From assembly GCA_021731445.1 (NCBI GenBank), contig JAKFXK010000014.1, positions 1 to 33,635 on the forward strand: a stretch of DNA of 33,635 nt, given 5' to 3'. The position numbers and the translations under genes were made by a program. The notes below the pieces were generated by a model. It saw nothing but the letters and a program-made list of their open reading frames with translations, was not told the origin of the DNA and searched no databases. This document shows positions 1-10,502 of this stretch, one piece after another (within the stretch, counting starts at the first letter, position 1; every line of letters starts with the position of its first letter). The DNA comes from Nevskiaceae bacterium (GTDB lineage Bacteria; Pseudomonadota; Gammaproteobacteria; Nevskiales; Nevskiaceae).

Positions 1-91
1 CCCGCGCCGCACGCACGCTTTCCAGCGACGATGTCGATGCGCTCGATGAGCGCATCGACATCGTCGCTGGAAAGCGTGCGTGCGGCGCGGG
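1..91. repeat. Perfect 44-bp inverted repeat at window edge (probable fold-back artefact)
   Basis: Positions 1-44 are the exact reverse complement of 48-91, separated by the 3-nt loop GAT at 45-47. The repeat starts at base 1. It lies in the 3' part of a kinase gene, where a perfect 44-bp hairpin is not expected by chance or from coding constraint. The hinge is a small natural palindrome (GCGCTC-GAT-GAGCGC), a typical switch point for fold-back chimeras or for a contig turning onto its own reverse complement. Bases 48-91 probably represent the genome and 1-44 the copy. Confidence 0.9.
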
Positions 92-2072
92 TGATGAACT
101 CGCAAAGCTCCGGCAGCTCGCCGCGCCAGCGCGCGAGGCTTGCGGCATCCATCTCCTCTTCGGTTGGCAGCGGCGAGATGGGGGCTGGCCCGGCGGCATT
201 GACGGCGAAGATGCGGTACAGCTCGGCATCGAGCATCTCGCGGGTGATGGGCTTGCGCAGATAGCCGTCGAACAGCTTGCGCAGGTTGCCCTCCTCCCCA
301 AGCATGCTGGAGGCGGTGGCGGCCACCACCTGCACGTTGGCGAGCGCGGGATTGGCGCGAATGCGGCGCAGCGCCTCCACCCCGTCGACCTCCGGCATGC
401 GGAGATCCATCAGCACCAGATCGGGTTTTTCGCGCTCGGTGAGTGCGACTCCACTGGCCCCGCCGCTGGCATAAAACAGCGCGTGCGGGCTGTTGACGAA
501 GAAACCCTCGATCAAGCGCCGGTTGAGCTCGACATCGTCCACCACCACGATTTTCAGTGGCCTGAGCGGCTGGCGCAGCAGCAGGGGCGGCAAGGGCAGC
601 AAGGGTTCGGCACTGATGTCGACGCGGCCATCGGTGGCGATGCCGGGCAGCCGCACGGTGAAAGTCGAGCCGCTGCCGAGTTTCGAGTGCACGCCGATGA
701 CGCCGCCCATCATCTCGACGATACGCTCGACGATCGAAAGCCCCAGCCCCGCGCCCGGTCCCGCGTTTTTATTTTCGAGCTGGATGAACGGCTCGAAAAT
801 CTTCTTGAGCTTGGCATCTGGAATGCCGACGCCGGTGTCCTCGATGGCGATGATGAGGGTGACGCTGGTCCCGCTCTCAGGCTGCACGGTGACGCGGGTG
901 GTGATGCGGCCCTGGTGGGTGTACTTGAGCGCGTTGCCGATCAGGTTGATGAGCACCTGCCTGAGCCGCAAGGGGTCAACCGTGCCGCGCTGCGGCAGCT
1001 CGTCTGGCAGCAGCATTTGCAGCTGGATGCCTTTCTCCGCCGCCATGTGCGAGAACAGGGTCTCGCAACTGCGGAACAGCTCGCGCAGATCGGTGGGCTG
1101 CGGGTGCAGTTCCAGCCGGCCGGCCTCGATCTTACTCATGTCGAGGATGTCGTTGATCAGACCCAGCAGCACCTGGCCGCTCTGGTTGATGGCCTGCACG
1201 TAGAACTTCTCACGCTCGCCCTGCACGGTTTCCCGCAGCAATTGCGCGAAACCGAAGATCGCGTTCATCGGTGTGCGGATCTCGTGACTCATGTTGGCGA
1301 GAAAAGTGCTTTTCTCGCGATTGGCAATGTCGGCGAGTCTCGAGCGATCACGTTCCTGCAACAGTACTGACTGCGCCTTGGCTTGTGCGCGCAGCAGGAA
1401 CAGGCTGGCCAGGCTGACGAGGGCGGCGATAAAAATCAGCGATAGCAGGATGCCGTCGCGCGTTGCCGAGAGCTCACTCACCCTGTCCATGCGCGCGAAG
1501 GTCCCGACGCCGATATTGTTGCGCAGCGCCTGCATGTCGGTATGCAGATCGGTCATCAGCGCCTTGCCGATGTCGGTGCTGATGAACTCGATGGCCGCGT
1601 CGCGGCCCTGAGTGCGCTCGATCTCGAAGGTTTTTTCCAGTTCCAACAGCCTGTTTTCGAGGCTCTGCTGGATGCGCACGAACAGCTTCTTGTTTTCCTC
1701 CCTGCTGAGCTGGCCTGCAATCTTGCCCATCACGATTTTGATCTGCTGCTGCGCCTGGAAGTGCGGCTCCAGATAACTCTGCTTGCCGGTCAGGAAGTAG
1801 CCACGCTGACCGGTTTCGAGGTCGCTGACCAGCTGGCCCATTTGATTGACATCGGCCAGCAGGCGGTTGTCGGCGGCGATGCGATCGCGCTGGCTGATCA
1901 ATCGCTGGTTGAGCAAGTAGATGACACTGCCGATGATGAACAGCAGCACCACCACCACGCCAGAGAAAAACTGCATGTAGCGCCAAAAGCTGGCGTTGCT
2001 GTCCTGGCTGGCCACCTGTTTGTCGCGGGTGTCCTGCTTCTTCTGGTGTTCCGCCTGGGCGTATTCAGTCAT
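1..2072 (-). CDS. CHASE3-type hybrid sensor histidine kinase with receiver domain (3' end missing)
   Basis: Inner-membrane hybrid kinase that should autophosphorylate on a histidine and pass the phosphate to its own receiver aspartate. My translation of the minus strand starts at ATG 2072-2070, with an in-frame TGA five codons upstream. It shows a transmembrane helix (about residues 34-54), a CHASE3-like sensor segment with LETGQRGYFLTG, a second membrane helix (207-227), HisKA motif FLANMSHEIRTPMNAI with His263, an N box (LINLIGNALKY), DTGVGIP, the GLGLSIV ATP-lid motif, and a receiver with VVVDDVE, phospho-acceptor Asp556 in LMDLRMP, and GYLRKP. No HAMP domain is seen. About 60 further residues follow the receiver before the reading frame enters the edge fold-back, so the true C-terminus (possibly an HPt domain) is not visible. 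The signal and target are unknown. The gene is followed by nothing readable and preceded by cysS, with which it need not share function. Confidence 0.88.
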   Translation of the reverse strand, partial: MTEYAQAEHQKKQDTRDKQVASQDSNASFWRYMQFFSGVVVVLLFIIGSVIYLLNQRLISQRDRIAADNRLLADVNQMGQLVSDLETGQRGYFLTGKQSYLEPHFQAQQQIKIVMGKIAGQLSREENKKLFVRIQQSLENRLLELEKTFEIERTQGRDAAIEFISTDIGKALMTDLHTDMQALRNNIGVGTFARMDRVSELSATRDGILLSLIFIAALVSLASLFLLRAQAKAQSVLLQERDRSRLADIANREKSTFLANMSHEIRTPMNAIFGFAQLLRETVQGEREKFYVQAINQSGQVLLGLINDILDMSKIEAGRLELHPQPTDLRELFRSCETLFSHMAAEKGIQLQMLLPDELPQRGTVDPLRLRQVLINLIGNALKYTHQGRITTRVTVQPESGTSVTLIIAIEDTGVGIPDAKLKKIFEPFIQLENKNAGPGAGLGLSIVERIVEMMGGVIGVHSKLGSGSTFTVRLPGIATDGRVDISAEPLLPLPPLLLRQPLRPLKIVVVDDVELNRRLIEGFFVNSPHALFYASGGASGVALTEREKPDLVLMDLRMPEVDGVEALRRIRANPALANVQVVAATASSMLGEEGNLRKLFDGYLRKPITREMLDAELYRIFAVNAAGPAPISPLPTEEEMDAASLARWRGELPELCEFITRAARTLSSDDVDALIERIDIVAGKRACGA

Positions 2073-2203
2073 CGAGACGGTCAGTCAGGGTACGTGCTGC
2101 GCGGCTGATGCGCAGGACGCACCATATCAGCGGCTCCTGCGGAGTGCCTGAACAGGCGGTTCAGCAGGCATGCCTAGTCTTGGGAAATCTGTACAGAACC
2201 TTT

Positions 2204-3583
2204 CTAAAGGTAACGCCAGCGCATGCCGTCTTTCGAGTCCTCGACCATCACGCCGCTGGCCTTGAGATGATCACGGATGCGATCGGATTCCGCCCAGTTT
2301 CTGGCCGCACGGGCAGCGATGCGCTCGGCGATCAGTGCCTCGATGGCAGTGACATCAAGCGCGCCTTCGGCCTGCGGTGGGGCATAGGCAAACCATTGCT
2401 CATGGCCTTGCTGCAAAAGGCCGAGCAGCAGGCCCGCATCCAGCAATTGCGCCTTGATGCGCGCCCTGTCGGGGGCCTCGGTCGCCTTGTTGGCTTGGCG
2501 TGCCAGCTCGAACAACTCTGCCAGTGCCATCGGTGTGTTGAGGTCGTCTTCCAGCGCGTCAATGAAGGCTTGCGGGGCGGTGACGTTGGTAGCAGGCACA
2601 ACCTCGCCCAGCTCGCGAAGTGCGCCATAGAGGCGGTCGAGTTTCTTCCTCGCATCGGCGATCACCTCCTCGTTCCAGTCCAGCGGCTGGCGGTAGTGGC
2701 CGGTGAGCAGCACCAGGCGGATCAGCTCGCCCGGCAAGAGCTTGACCAGGTCATGCACCAGCGTGACGTTGCCGAGCGACTTGCTCATCTTTTCGCCCTG
2801 CATATTGACGAAGCCGTTGTGCAGCCAGTAGCGGGCAAAGGGCTTGCCGCCGTGGGCACAGACGCTTTGGGCAATCTCGTTTTCGTGATGCGGAAAAATC
2901 AGGTCAAGCCCGCCGCCGTGGATGTCGATGGTCTCGCCCAGCACCGCCTCGGCCATCGCCGAGCACTCGATGTGCCAGCCGGGGCGGCCCCGGCCCCAAG
3001 GGCTGTCCCAGCCGGGCTGCTCTGGTGCCGAAGGTTTCCACAGCACGAAGTCGCCTGCGTGCTTCTTGTAAGGTGCAACCTCGACGCGCGCCCCGGCCAT
3101 CAGCGACTGCTCGTCGCGCTTGGAGAGCTTGCCGTAGTCGGCATAGCTCAGGGTGTGAAACAGCACATTGCCTTGCGCGACATATGCGTGCTCGCTGGCG
3201 ATCAATCGCCCGATCATCGAAAGGATCTGGGGGATGTGGGCTGTGACGCGCGGTTCGAGGTCGGGTCGGCTGACGCCCAGCGAGGCCAAGTCTTCGTGAT
3301 AGGCCGCCGTGTAGCGGTCGGTGATGACGCTGATCGCCACACCTTCTTTCACGGCGGCGGCATTGATCTTGTCTTCGACATCGGTGATGTTGCGGGCGTA
3401 GACCACCTGCGGATAGCGCCGCCTGAGTACGCGCGCAAGCACGTCGAACACCACCGCAGGCCGCGCGTTGCCGATGTGGGCATAGCTGTAGACCGTGGGG
3501 CCGCAGACATACATGGTGACGCGCGCGGGGTCGCTGGGAGCGAAGTCTTCTTTTTTACCGGCGAGGGTATTGAAAAGCTGCAT
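2204..3583 (-). CDS. cysS: Cysteinyl-tRNA synthetase
   Basis: Class I aminoacyl-tRNA synthetase that charges tRNA-Cys with cysteine in the cytoplasm. The 459-aa product has the usual length. It opens [14 protein letters not shown] and carries the HIGH-like motif (HIGNAR) within [18 protein letters not shown], the ECSAMA and [15 protein letters not shown] motifs holding the zinc ligands of this family, and KMSKSLGN. The frame is open for 34 codons upstream, but residues before MQLF resemble nothing in the family, so I place the start at 3583. The Shine-Dalgarno there is weak (A-rich stretch). It lies 109 nt downstream of the Nudix gene on the same strand. Confidence 0.97.
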   Translation of the reverse strand: MQLFNTLAGKKEDFAPSDPARVTMYVCGPTVYSYAHIGNARPAVVFDVLARVLRRRYPQVVYARNITDVEDKINAAAVKEGVAISVITDRYTAAYHEDLASLGVSRPDLEPRVTAHIPQILSMIGRLIASEHAYVAQGNVLFHTLSYADYGKLSKRDEQSLMAGARVEVAPYKKHAGDFVLWKPSAPEQPGWDSPWGRGRPGWHIECSAMAEAVLGETIDIHGGGLDLIFPHHENEIAQSVCAHGGKPFARYWLHNGFVNMQGEKMSKSLGNVTLVHDLVKLLPGELIRLVLLTGHYRQPLDWNEEVIADARKKLDRLYGALRELGEVVPATNVTAPQAFIDALEDDLNTPMALAELFELARQANKATEAPDRARIKAQLLDAGLLLGLLQQGHEQWFAYAPPQAEGALDVTAIEALIAERIAARAARNWAESDRIRDHLKASGVMVEDSKDGMRWRYL

Positions 3584-3692
3584 GTTGTTTTCGTTTTTTA
3601 ATGGGGCTCCCGAAAAGCATTGACCGACCGAAGGGAGGGAAAACTTTTGGGGATAAAAGTAGTGCGCAAGGATACCTTGCGCCATGCAGTCT

Positions 3693-4289
3693 TCAGCCCT
3701 TCGCTTCGGCCAGCCAGCTGGTTATTTCGGCTTGTGCCTCACGGCTGGGACGCTGGGTCAGGTCGAGTGCGTGAAAGTCGCAGAGGCCTGCGGCGCGATC
3801 TGCAAAGAAGTACCTCAGGCTCTGGTAGATGGTAGGGAAGGCAATCTCCTGCCAGGGGATTTCGTCTTCCGCCATCAGCCGCACCTCGCTGCTCTCGCTG
3901 GTGGGGCCGAAACCTGCGCCCTCCGGCAACCGGCCGCGATGGATCACGTAGACCTGCGAGACGTAGGTGACGCTGATGACGCAGAGCAGATCCTGCACCT
4001 CGATCACCGCGCCTGATTCCTCCATCCCCTCGCGCGCCGCACCCTGGCTGCTGGTCTCGCCGAGTTCCATGAAGCCCGCCGGGAAGGTCCACTTGCCCTT
4101 GCGCGGCTCGATGTCGCGGCGGCACATCAGCACGCGGCCATCCGCTGCTTCGGGGATCACCCCGACGATGATCTTGGGGTTGATGTAATGGATAGTCTTG
4201 CAGACGGTGCAGACATGGCGCGGCAGGTGGTCGCCATCGTCGGGGATGCGCACTTCCACCGGGCTGCCGCAGGCGCTGCAAAACTTCAT
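3693..4289 (-). CDS. Zinc-ribbon Nudix hydrolase
   Basis: Cytoplasmic Nudix hydrolase that should cleave a nucleoside diphosphate linked to another moiety. The 198-aa protein begins with a small zinc ribbon (Cys4, Cys7, Cys27, Cys30) and then has a complete Nudix box at residues 72-94, with catalytic glutamates in the segment [10 protein letters not shown] zinc ribbon before the Nudix fold recalls NudC (NADH pyrophosphatase), but the protein is shorter and I see no SQPWPFPxS-type NADH signature, so the substrate (NADH, ADP-ribose, FAD or other) is open. It is transcribed towards cysS and divergently from the tRNA-Leu gene, with 89 nt between them. Confidence 0.85.
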   Translation of the reverse strand: MKFCSACGSPVEVRIPDDGDHLPRHVCTVCKTIHYINPKIIVGVIPEAADGRVLMCRRDIEPRKGKWTFPAGFMELGETSSQGAAREGMEESGAVIEVQDLLCVISVTYVSQVYVIHRGRLPEGAGFGPTSESSEVRLMAEDEIPWQEIAFPTIYQSLRYFFADRAAGLCDFHALDLTQRPSREAQAEITSWLAEAKG

Positions 4290-4360
4290 CGGGGTCTCCG
4301 CAAGCTGGTGCGCGATCTTGCCTCAAAGGCATTCGCCGGGTGATTGCTGACAAGCATCGT

Positions 4361-4366
4361 TATAAT
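4361..4366 (+). promoter_or_regulatory. Probable -10 element of tRNA-Leu
   Basis: An exact TATAAT ends 12 nt before the first base of the mature tRNA, placing transcription start a few bases upstream of the gene. At the standard 16-18 nt spacing I see no good -35 hexamer. Confidence 0.6.
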
Positions 4367-4378
4367 TCGCGCCCTCAA

Positions 4379-4466
4379 GCCTGAGTGGCGGAACTGGTAG
4401 ACGCAGCGGACTCAAAATCCGCCGAGGTAACCCCTCGTGAAGGTTCGATTCCTTTCTTAGGCACCA
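4379..4466 (+). tRNA. tRNA-Leu (anticodon CAA)
   Basis: Class II tRNA reading UUG codons. The acceptor stem pairs GCCTGAG (4379-4385) with CTTAGGC (4456-4462) through one G-U pair. The anticodon stem GCGGA/TCCGC encloses loop CTCAAAA, with anticodon CAA at 4413-4415. A long variable arm (CGAGGTAACCCCTCG) and a T arm with TTCGATT follow. The discriminator is A4463 and CCA is encoded at 4464-4466. The long variable arm and A73 are leucine identity features. Confidence 0.97.
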
Positions 4467-4510
4467 GACACTAAAAACCCGGCTTTGCCGGGTTTTTAGT
4501 GTCTGGTGCC
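4460..4510 (+). terminator. Terminator hairpin with 24-bp stem that includes the tRNA 3' end
   Basis: 4460-4483 and 4487-4510 are perfect reverse complements around loop TTT. The core (AAAAACCCGGC-TTT-GCCGGGTTTTT) is a classical rho-independent terminator for the tRNA. The outer half of the left arm is the tRNA's own GGCACCA end, so the full stem competes with the acceptor stem. Confidence 0.88.
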
Positions 4511-5591
4511 GTTGGCACATGAGGTTATTTGGTCGCCCCCAGAGATTCCGCATTTCAGCGAAATCACTTGCCCCCTCGCCGGGGCTGTCGAAGAGCAGCG
4601 ATGTTGTTGAGCAAATGAAGCGCAGCGATTTCACCTACCACCTGCCCCAAGAGCTGATCGCCAGCCATCCAGTGATGCCGCGCTCGGCGTCGCGGCTGCT
4701 GCATGTGGCCACCGATGGCCTGCACGACCGGCAGATGCTTGACCTGCCCATGCTACTGGCGCCAAGCGATCTGATCGTGTTCAACGACACCAAAGTCATC
4801 AAGGCACGGCTGATCGGTGCCAAGCCCACGGGCGGACGCGCCGAGGTGTTGGTGGAGCGGGTGCTAAGCGATACCGAAGTACTGGCGCAGCTGGGTGCGA
4901 GCAAGAAGCCGAAGGTGGGTGGCGAGATCATCATCGCTGATGGCCGCTTAGTGATGGTTGGAAGGGATGATGACCTTTTCCACCTGCGCTGGGATGGCCC
5001 CGGCACCGTCTGGTCTCTGATGGAGCGGGCAGGGGCTTTGCCACTGCCGCCCTACATCGAGCGTGCACCAGACGCCGAGGACGAAACCCGCTACCAGACG
5101 GTGTTCGCCGACAAGCCGGGTGCAGTTGCCGCACCCACAGCCAGCTTGCATTTCGACGAGGCGCTGCTGGCCGCGCTGGCTGTGCGCGGCGTACGGAGTG
5201 CGAAGCTCACGCTGCACGTCGGCGCAGGCACCTTTCAGCCACTTCGGGTCGAGAACCTTGAAGATCATGTGATGCACGCCGAGCACTATGAGGTTCCGGC
5301 CGCGACCGCCGCAGCCATTGCCGCCACACGCGCAGCAGGCCGTCGCGTCATCGCAGTGGGTACGACCGTGGCGCGGGCGCTCGAGTCCGCGTTGGCCGAA
5401 GGTGGCAAGCCCAGCGGCGACACGCGCCTGTTCATCACGCCGGGCTATCGCTTCCGCGCGGTTGATCTGTTGCTGACCAACACCCATCTGCCGGAATCGA
5501 CCCTGCTGATGCTGGTCTGCGCCTTTGGAGGCTATGAGCGCTTGATGGCGGCGTACCGCCACGCCGTGGCACAGCGGTACCGGTTTTTCAG

Positions 5592-7225
<1,634 letters not shown>

Positions 7226-7229
7226 AACC

Positions 7230-8105
7230 ATGCGCTGGAGAGATGCGAGACGCAGCAGCAATGTTGAGGACGGCGGGAGCCGCGGCAGTGGCCTTCGCCT
7301 GGGCGGCGGTGGGGGGCTGGGCATCGGCGGCATTGCCGCCGTGGTCGTCATCAGCCTCATCCTCGGCAAAAACCCGCTGGAGATGCTCGGCCTGGTCAAC
7401 TCGGTGGTCGGAGGTGGCGGTGCGGTGCCAACTCAAAATGCCGCGCCCTCGGCCGAAAACAACCAAAACCGCGAGTTCGTAGCCGCCATCCTCGGTGAGA
7501 CGGAGGATGTCTGGAGCGCGATCTTTACCCAGTCAAGCACCCGGTACGAGCAGCCCAAGCTGGTGCTGTTCGCAGGTGCGGTGCAGACCGCCTGCGGTGG
7601 TGCGTCCAGCGCCAGCGGGCCGTTCTATTGCCCCGGCGATCACAAGGTCTATCTCGACACCGGCTTCTTCGACGAGATGCGCGCGAAGATGGGCGGCGGC
7701 GGTGATTTTGCAGAGGCCTATGTGATCGCACATGAAGTCGGCCACCATGTGCAGACACTCATCGGCGTGAGTGCGAAGGTCAACGAAGCGCGACGTGCTG
7801 GGCAGGATGTGAAGGGTGACGGCGGTCTGCTGGTGCGGCAGGAATTGCAGGCCGATTGCTTCGCTGGCCTCTGGGCGTACCACGCCCAGCAGCGCCACAA
7901 CTGGCTGGAAGCCGGGGATATCGAAGAGGCCATGAACACTGCGACCGCCATTGGCGATGACCGTTTGCAACAGCAATCACAAGGGCAGGTGGTGCCAGAT
8001 GCCTTCACCCACGGCACCGCCGCGCAGCGGGTGCGCTGGTTCAAGGTCGGTTTCGAGAAAGGGGATGTCAACGCCTGCGATACCTTTGTCGCACGCAATC
8101 TTTGA
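7230..8105 (+). CDS. Neutral zinc metallopeptidase (YpfJ family)
   Basis: Predicted membrane-anchored zinc metalloprotease. The 291-aa protein begins MRWRDARRSSNVEDG, followed by a glycine-rich patch and one membrane helix (about residues 29-46). The catalytic domain has HEVGHH at 168-173, where the two histidines and glutamate form the zinc/catalytic site, and a downstream QELQADCFAGLWA segment likely giving the third ligand. Length and order match the YpfJ/putative neutral zinc metallopeptidase family. Substrate and physiological role are not known from sequence. It follows tgt by 4 nt and converges with the glutathione peroxidase gene. Confidence 0.92.
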   Translation: MRWRDARRSSNVEDGGSRGSGLRLGGGGGLGIGGIAAVVVISLILGKNPLEMLGLVNSVVGGGGAVPTQNAAPSAENNQNREFVAAILGETEDVWSAIFTQSSTRYEQPKLVLFAGAVQTACGGASSASGPFYCPGDHKVYLDTGFFDEMRAKMGGGGDFAEAYVIAHEVGHHVQTLIGVSAKVNEARRAGQDVKGDGGLLVRQELQADCFAGLWAYHAQQRHNWLEAGDIEEAMNTATAIGDDRLQQQSQGQVVPDAFTHGTAAQRVRWFKVGFEKGDVNACDTFVARNL

Positions 8106-8117
8106 TTGAATTGCGCA

Positions 8118-8157
8118 ACGTAGGTTGTAGCTTCGCCACGCTCGCCCCAGCCTACGT
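8118..8157. repeat. Imperfect palindrome, possible dispersed intergenic repeat or bidirectional terminator
   Basis: A 10-bp stem (8118-8127 with 8148-8157, one G-U pair) lies between two convergent genes. The wording (CGTAGG...CCTACG around a segment like GGCGAGCGTGGCGAAG on the minus strand) resembles small dispersed intergenic repeats common in beta- and gammaproteobacteria. There is no T tract, so termination is a guess from its position. Confidence 0.5.
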
Positions 8158-8193
8158 ACTTGCGAACGATGCCCTCAACTGCGGGCGATCACG

Positions 8194-8673
8194 TTACAGC
8201 AGCTTCTCGATGTCCTTGGCAATGTCTTCCGGCTTGTCCATCGACCCGTACCGCTTCACCACCTTGCCGTCCTTGCCGACGAGAAATTTGGTGAAGTTCC
8301 ACTTGATGCCTTCGGTGCCAAGCAGGCCGGTGGCTTCGCTCTTCAGGTGCTGGTAGAGCGGGTGGGCCTCATCGCCATTGACCTTGATCTTGGCGAACAT
8401 CGGGAAGCTCACGTCGTAGGTCAGCGAGCAGAACTGCATGATCTCCGCCTCATCGCCCGGCTCCTGGTGGCCGAACTGATCGCAGGGGAAGCCGAGCACG
8501 GCGAAGCCCTTGTCCTGGTATTGCTTGTGGATGGCTTCAAGGCCTTTGTATTGAGGCGTAAAGCCGCATTTGCTGGCGACGTTGACGACGAGCGTCACCT
8601 TGCCCTTGTAGGCGTCAAGCGCGGCCTCTTTGCCGTCGATGGTCTTGGCGGAAAAATCGTATGCGGTGGTCAT
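8194..8673 (-). CDS. Glutathione peroxidase family protein (cysteine type)
   Basis: Thioredoxin-fold peroxidase reducing hydrogen peroxide or lipid hydroperoxides. The 159-aa protein carries peroxidatic Cys36 in VASKCGFTPQY, Gln70 in the FPCDQFGHQEP motif (Cys64-Gln66), the WNFTKF motif (Trp125, Asn126), and Cys82 in a loop where resolving cysteines occur in thioredoxin-dependent members. The peroxidatic residue is Cys, not selenocysteine. There is no signal peptide, so it should be cytoplasmic. A good AGAGGAAAA ribosome-binding site precedes the start. It lies downstream of the acyl-CoA dehydrogenase gene on the same strand, with two hairpins between. Confidence 0.95.
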   Translation of the reverse strand: MTTAYDFSAKTIDGKEAALDAYKGKVTLVVNVASKCGFTPQYKGLEAIHKQYQDKGFAVLGFPCDQFGHQEPGDEAEIMQFCSLTYDVSFPMFAKIKVNGDEAHPLYQHLKSEATGLLGTEGIKWNFTKFLVGKDGKVVKRYGSMDKPEDIAKDIEKLL

Positions 8674-8694
8674 GTCGTTCTTTTCCTCTTAAAG

Positions 8695-8712
8695 CGGGGC
8701 CGCGAGGCCCCG
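8695..8712 (-). terminator. 7-bp GC hairpin between acyl-CoA dehydrogenase and peroxidase genes
   Basis: CGGGGCC (8695-8701) pairs with GGCCCCG (8706-8712) around GCGA. On the minus strand it is followed by CTTTAAGAGG, the ribosome-binding region of the peroxidase gene, so it may act as a leader structure rather than a terminator. Confidence 0.4.
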
Positions 8713-8730
8713 GTGGATACAGTAAAGCAG

Positions 8731-8756
8731 CAGCTTGCGGCTCAAGCCGCAAGCTG
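8731..8756 (-). terminator. 11-bp hairpin whose loop contains the acyl-CoA dehydrogenase stop codon
   Basis: 8731-8741 and 8746-8756 are perfect reverse complements with a 4-nt loop. The TGA stop of the minus-strand dehydrogenase gene (8744-8742) lies in that loop. Only a short, mixed T-rich stretch follows, so this could be a weak terminator or an mRNA 3'-end stabiliser. Confidence 0.5.
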
Positions 8757-10502
8757 AGTCGCGGGCAAGCTCATGAAATCGCCAGACCCGCTTTTCACGG
8801 TCTCGCACAACGGCGTGACCTGCGTGAGCAGCTTGCTGGCAAAGAAGCGTGCGGTGGTGAGTTTTGCAGCTTTGAAGCTGGCGTCATCCGAAAGGCTCGC
8901 CGCCTGTGCCATGCGCAGCCAGTTGTAGCCGAGGTACACCAGCGAGAAGGCGCGCAGGTAATCGCAGCAGCCGAACGAGGCTTCCTCTGGCTTGGCTTTG
9001 AAAGTCTCGTGGATCCAGCGGGTAGCAAACTCCAGATCGACCAAGGCTTTCTTCAGCGGCTCGGCAATGAAGGTGAACTCGGATCCTGCATCGGCCGCCG
9101 CTTTCTGCACCAGCGCAAAGAAACGCGCCACCGCGCGGCCCTCGTTGAGGAACAGCTTGCGGCGTACCAGATCCATCGCCTGGATGCCGTTGGTGCCTTC
9201 ATAGAGGCAGAGGATCTTGCTGTCGCGCAAAATCTGCTCGACGCCATGCTCGCGGATGAAGCCGTGACCGCCGTAGACCTGGATCGCCATACTGCCCAGC
9301 TCCACCGCCATGTCAGTGCAATAGCCCTTGACCAACGGAGTGTTGAGTTCCACCCAGTCGTTGGCTTCCTCCCGCACGGCTTCATCGGGGTGATGGTGCG
9401 CGAGGTCTACATACATGCCAGTCTCGTAAGCGAGCACGCGAGCGCCTTCGGTGACGGCCTTCATGGTCAGCAACATGCGGCGCACGTCGGGGTGGTCGGC
9501 GATCGTGGCGTTGCCGTTGAAGGCCTTGCCCTGCTTGCGGTCCAGCGCGTAGCGGATGGCGTTCTGGGTGGCGAGTTCGCACTGGCCTAGGCCCTGCACG
9601 CCGACCAGGATACGCGCGAGATTCATCATCACGAACATGTTCATGATGCCCTCGCCGGGCTTGCCGATCATGGTGCCGGCCGCGCCATCGAAGTTCATCA
9701 CGCAGGTGCAGCTGCCGTGGATGCCCATCTTGTGCTCGATGGCCGCACAGGTGACCGGATTGCGGGCGCCCAACGAGCCGTCGGCATTGATGAGGAGCTT
9801 GGGCACCACGAAGGTGGAAAGACCCTTGACGCCGCCCGGCGCGCCCTCGACGCGTGCGAGCACAAAGTGGACGATGTTGGGTGTGCAGTCGTGTTCGCCC
9901 GAGGTGATGAAGATCTTGCTGCCTTCGAGCTTGAAGCTGCCATCCGGCTGCGGGATGGCCTTGGTCTTCACCGCACCCAGGTCGGTGCCGGCCTGCGGTT
10001 CAGTCAGGCACATGGTGCCGGCCCATTCGCCCGCGCCGAGCCTGGGCAGGTAGGTGTTTTTCTGAGCGTCGTTGCCGTTGGCGAGAATCGCCTCGAAGCA
10101 GCCGGTGGTGAGGCCGGGAAACAAGGCAAAGCCGACGTTGGCAGAGCAGGCCATTTCCTCGACGACCTTGGCCATCGTGTAGGGCAGGCCCAGACCCCCG
10201 TACTCGCTGGTATTGGGCAGGCCGACATAGCCGTTGGCGGCGTATTTCTGGAAGGCCTCCTTGAAGCCATCGGGCAGGGTGACACTGCCGTCCGGGTGAC
10301 GCTTGCAGCCCTGCGCGTCGCCGGGCGCGCTCAAGGGGAACAGCTCCTTCTCGCAGAACTTGGCAGCGGTTTCGATCATCTCCGCAAATACTTCAGGCGT
10401 CGCGTCGGCAAAGGCGGGGATGGACTCGCTCAAGCGGCCCACCTTCAGTACATCGTTGAGAACGAAATTGATCTCGCGCAGGGGTGCGTTATAGCTGGCC
10501 AT
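8742..10502 (-). CDS. Acyl-CoA dehydrogenase, long (about 590 aa) subfamily with C-terminal extension
   Basis: FAD enzyme that introduces an alpha-beta double bond into an acyl-CoA and passes electrons to ETF. The 586-aa protein starts MASYNAPLREINFVLNDVL, the N-terminal extension typical of the subfamily that includes 3-methylthiopropanoyl-CoA dehydrogenase (DmdC) and several FadE proteins. It has MCLTEPQAGTDLGAV and GSKIFITSGEHD in the middle domain, QVYGGHGFIREHGVEQILRD, and the catalytic glutamate Glu435 in CLYEGTNGIQ. About 130 residues follow as the subfamily's C-terminal domain. A GGAG lies upstream of the start. The substrate cannot be read from sequence: fatty acyl, methylthiopropanoyl or steroid side chain are all possible. 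It is divergent from the DUF1329 pair. Confidence 0.95.
   Translation of the reverse strand: MASYNAPLREINFVLNDVLKVGRLSESIPAFADATPEVFAEMIETAAKFCEKELFPLSAPGDAQGCKRHPDGSVTLPDGFKEAFQKYAANGYVGLPNTSEYGGLGLPYTMAKVVEEMACSANVGFALFPGLTTGCFEAILANGNDAQKNTYLPRLGAGEWAGTMCLTEPQAGTDLGAVKTKAIPQPDGSFKLEGSKIFITSGEHDCTPNIVHFVLARVEGAPGGVKGLSTFVVPKLLINADGSLGARNPVTCAAIEHKMGIHGSCTCVMNFDGAAGTMIGKPGEGIMNMFVMMNLARILVGVQGLGQCELATQNAIRYALDRKQGKAFNGNATIADHPDVRRMLLTMKAVTEGARVLAYETGMYVDLAHHHPDEAVREEANDWVELNTPLVKGYCTDMAVELGSMAIQVYGGHGFIREHGVEQILRDSKILCLYEGTNGIQAMDLVRRKLFLNEGRAVARFFALVQKAAADAGSEFTFIAEPLKKALVDLEFATRWIHETFKAKPEEASFGCCDYLRAFSLVYLGYNWLRMAQAASLSDDASFKAAKLTTARFFASKLLTQVTPLCETVKSGSGDFMSLPATQLAA

Noticed and set aside
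483..1370. Plus-strand frames of 295 and 236 codons at the left end
   Set aside because: They lie opposite the histidine kinase, whose minus-strand translation shows every expected motif.
2108..3601. 497-codon plus-strand open frame opposite cysS
   Set aside because: It mirrors cysS codon structure, has shadow-type composition (His, Gln, Arg, Ala, Val-rich) and no recognisable domain.
4323..4634. 103-codon minus-strand open frame across the tRNA
   Set aside because: It is the antisense of tRNA-Leu and its terminator; its middle ([12 protein letters not shown]) is the well-known false protein translated from tRNA-Leu complements.
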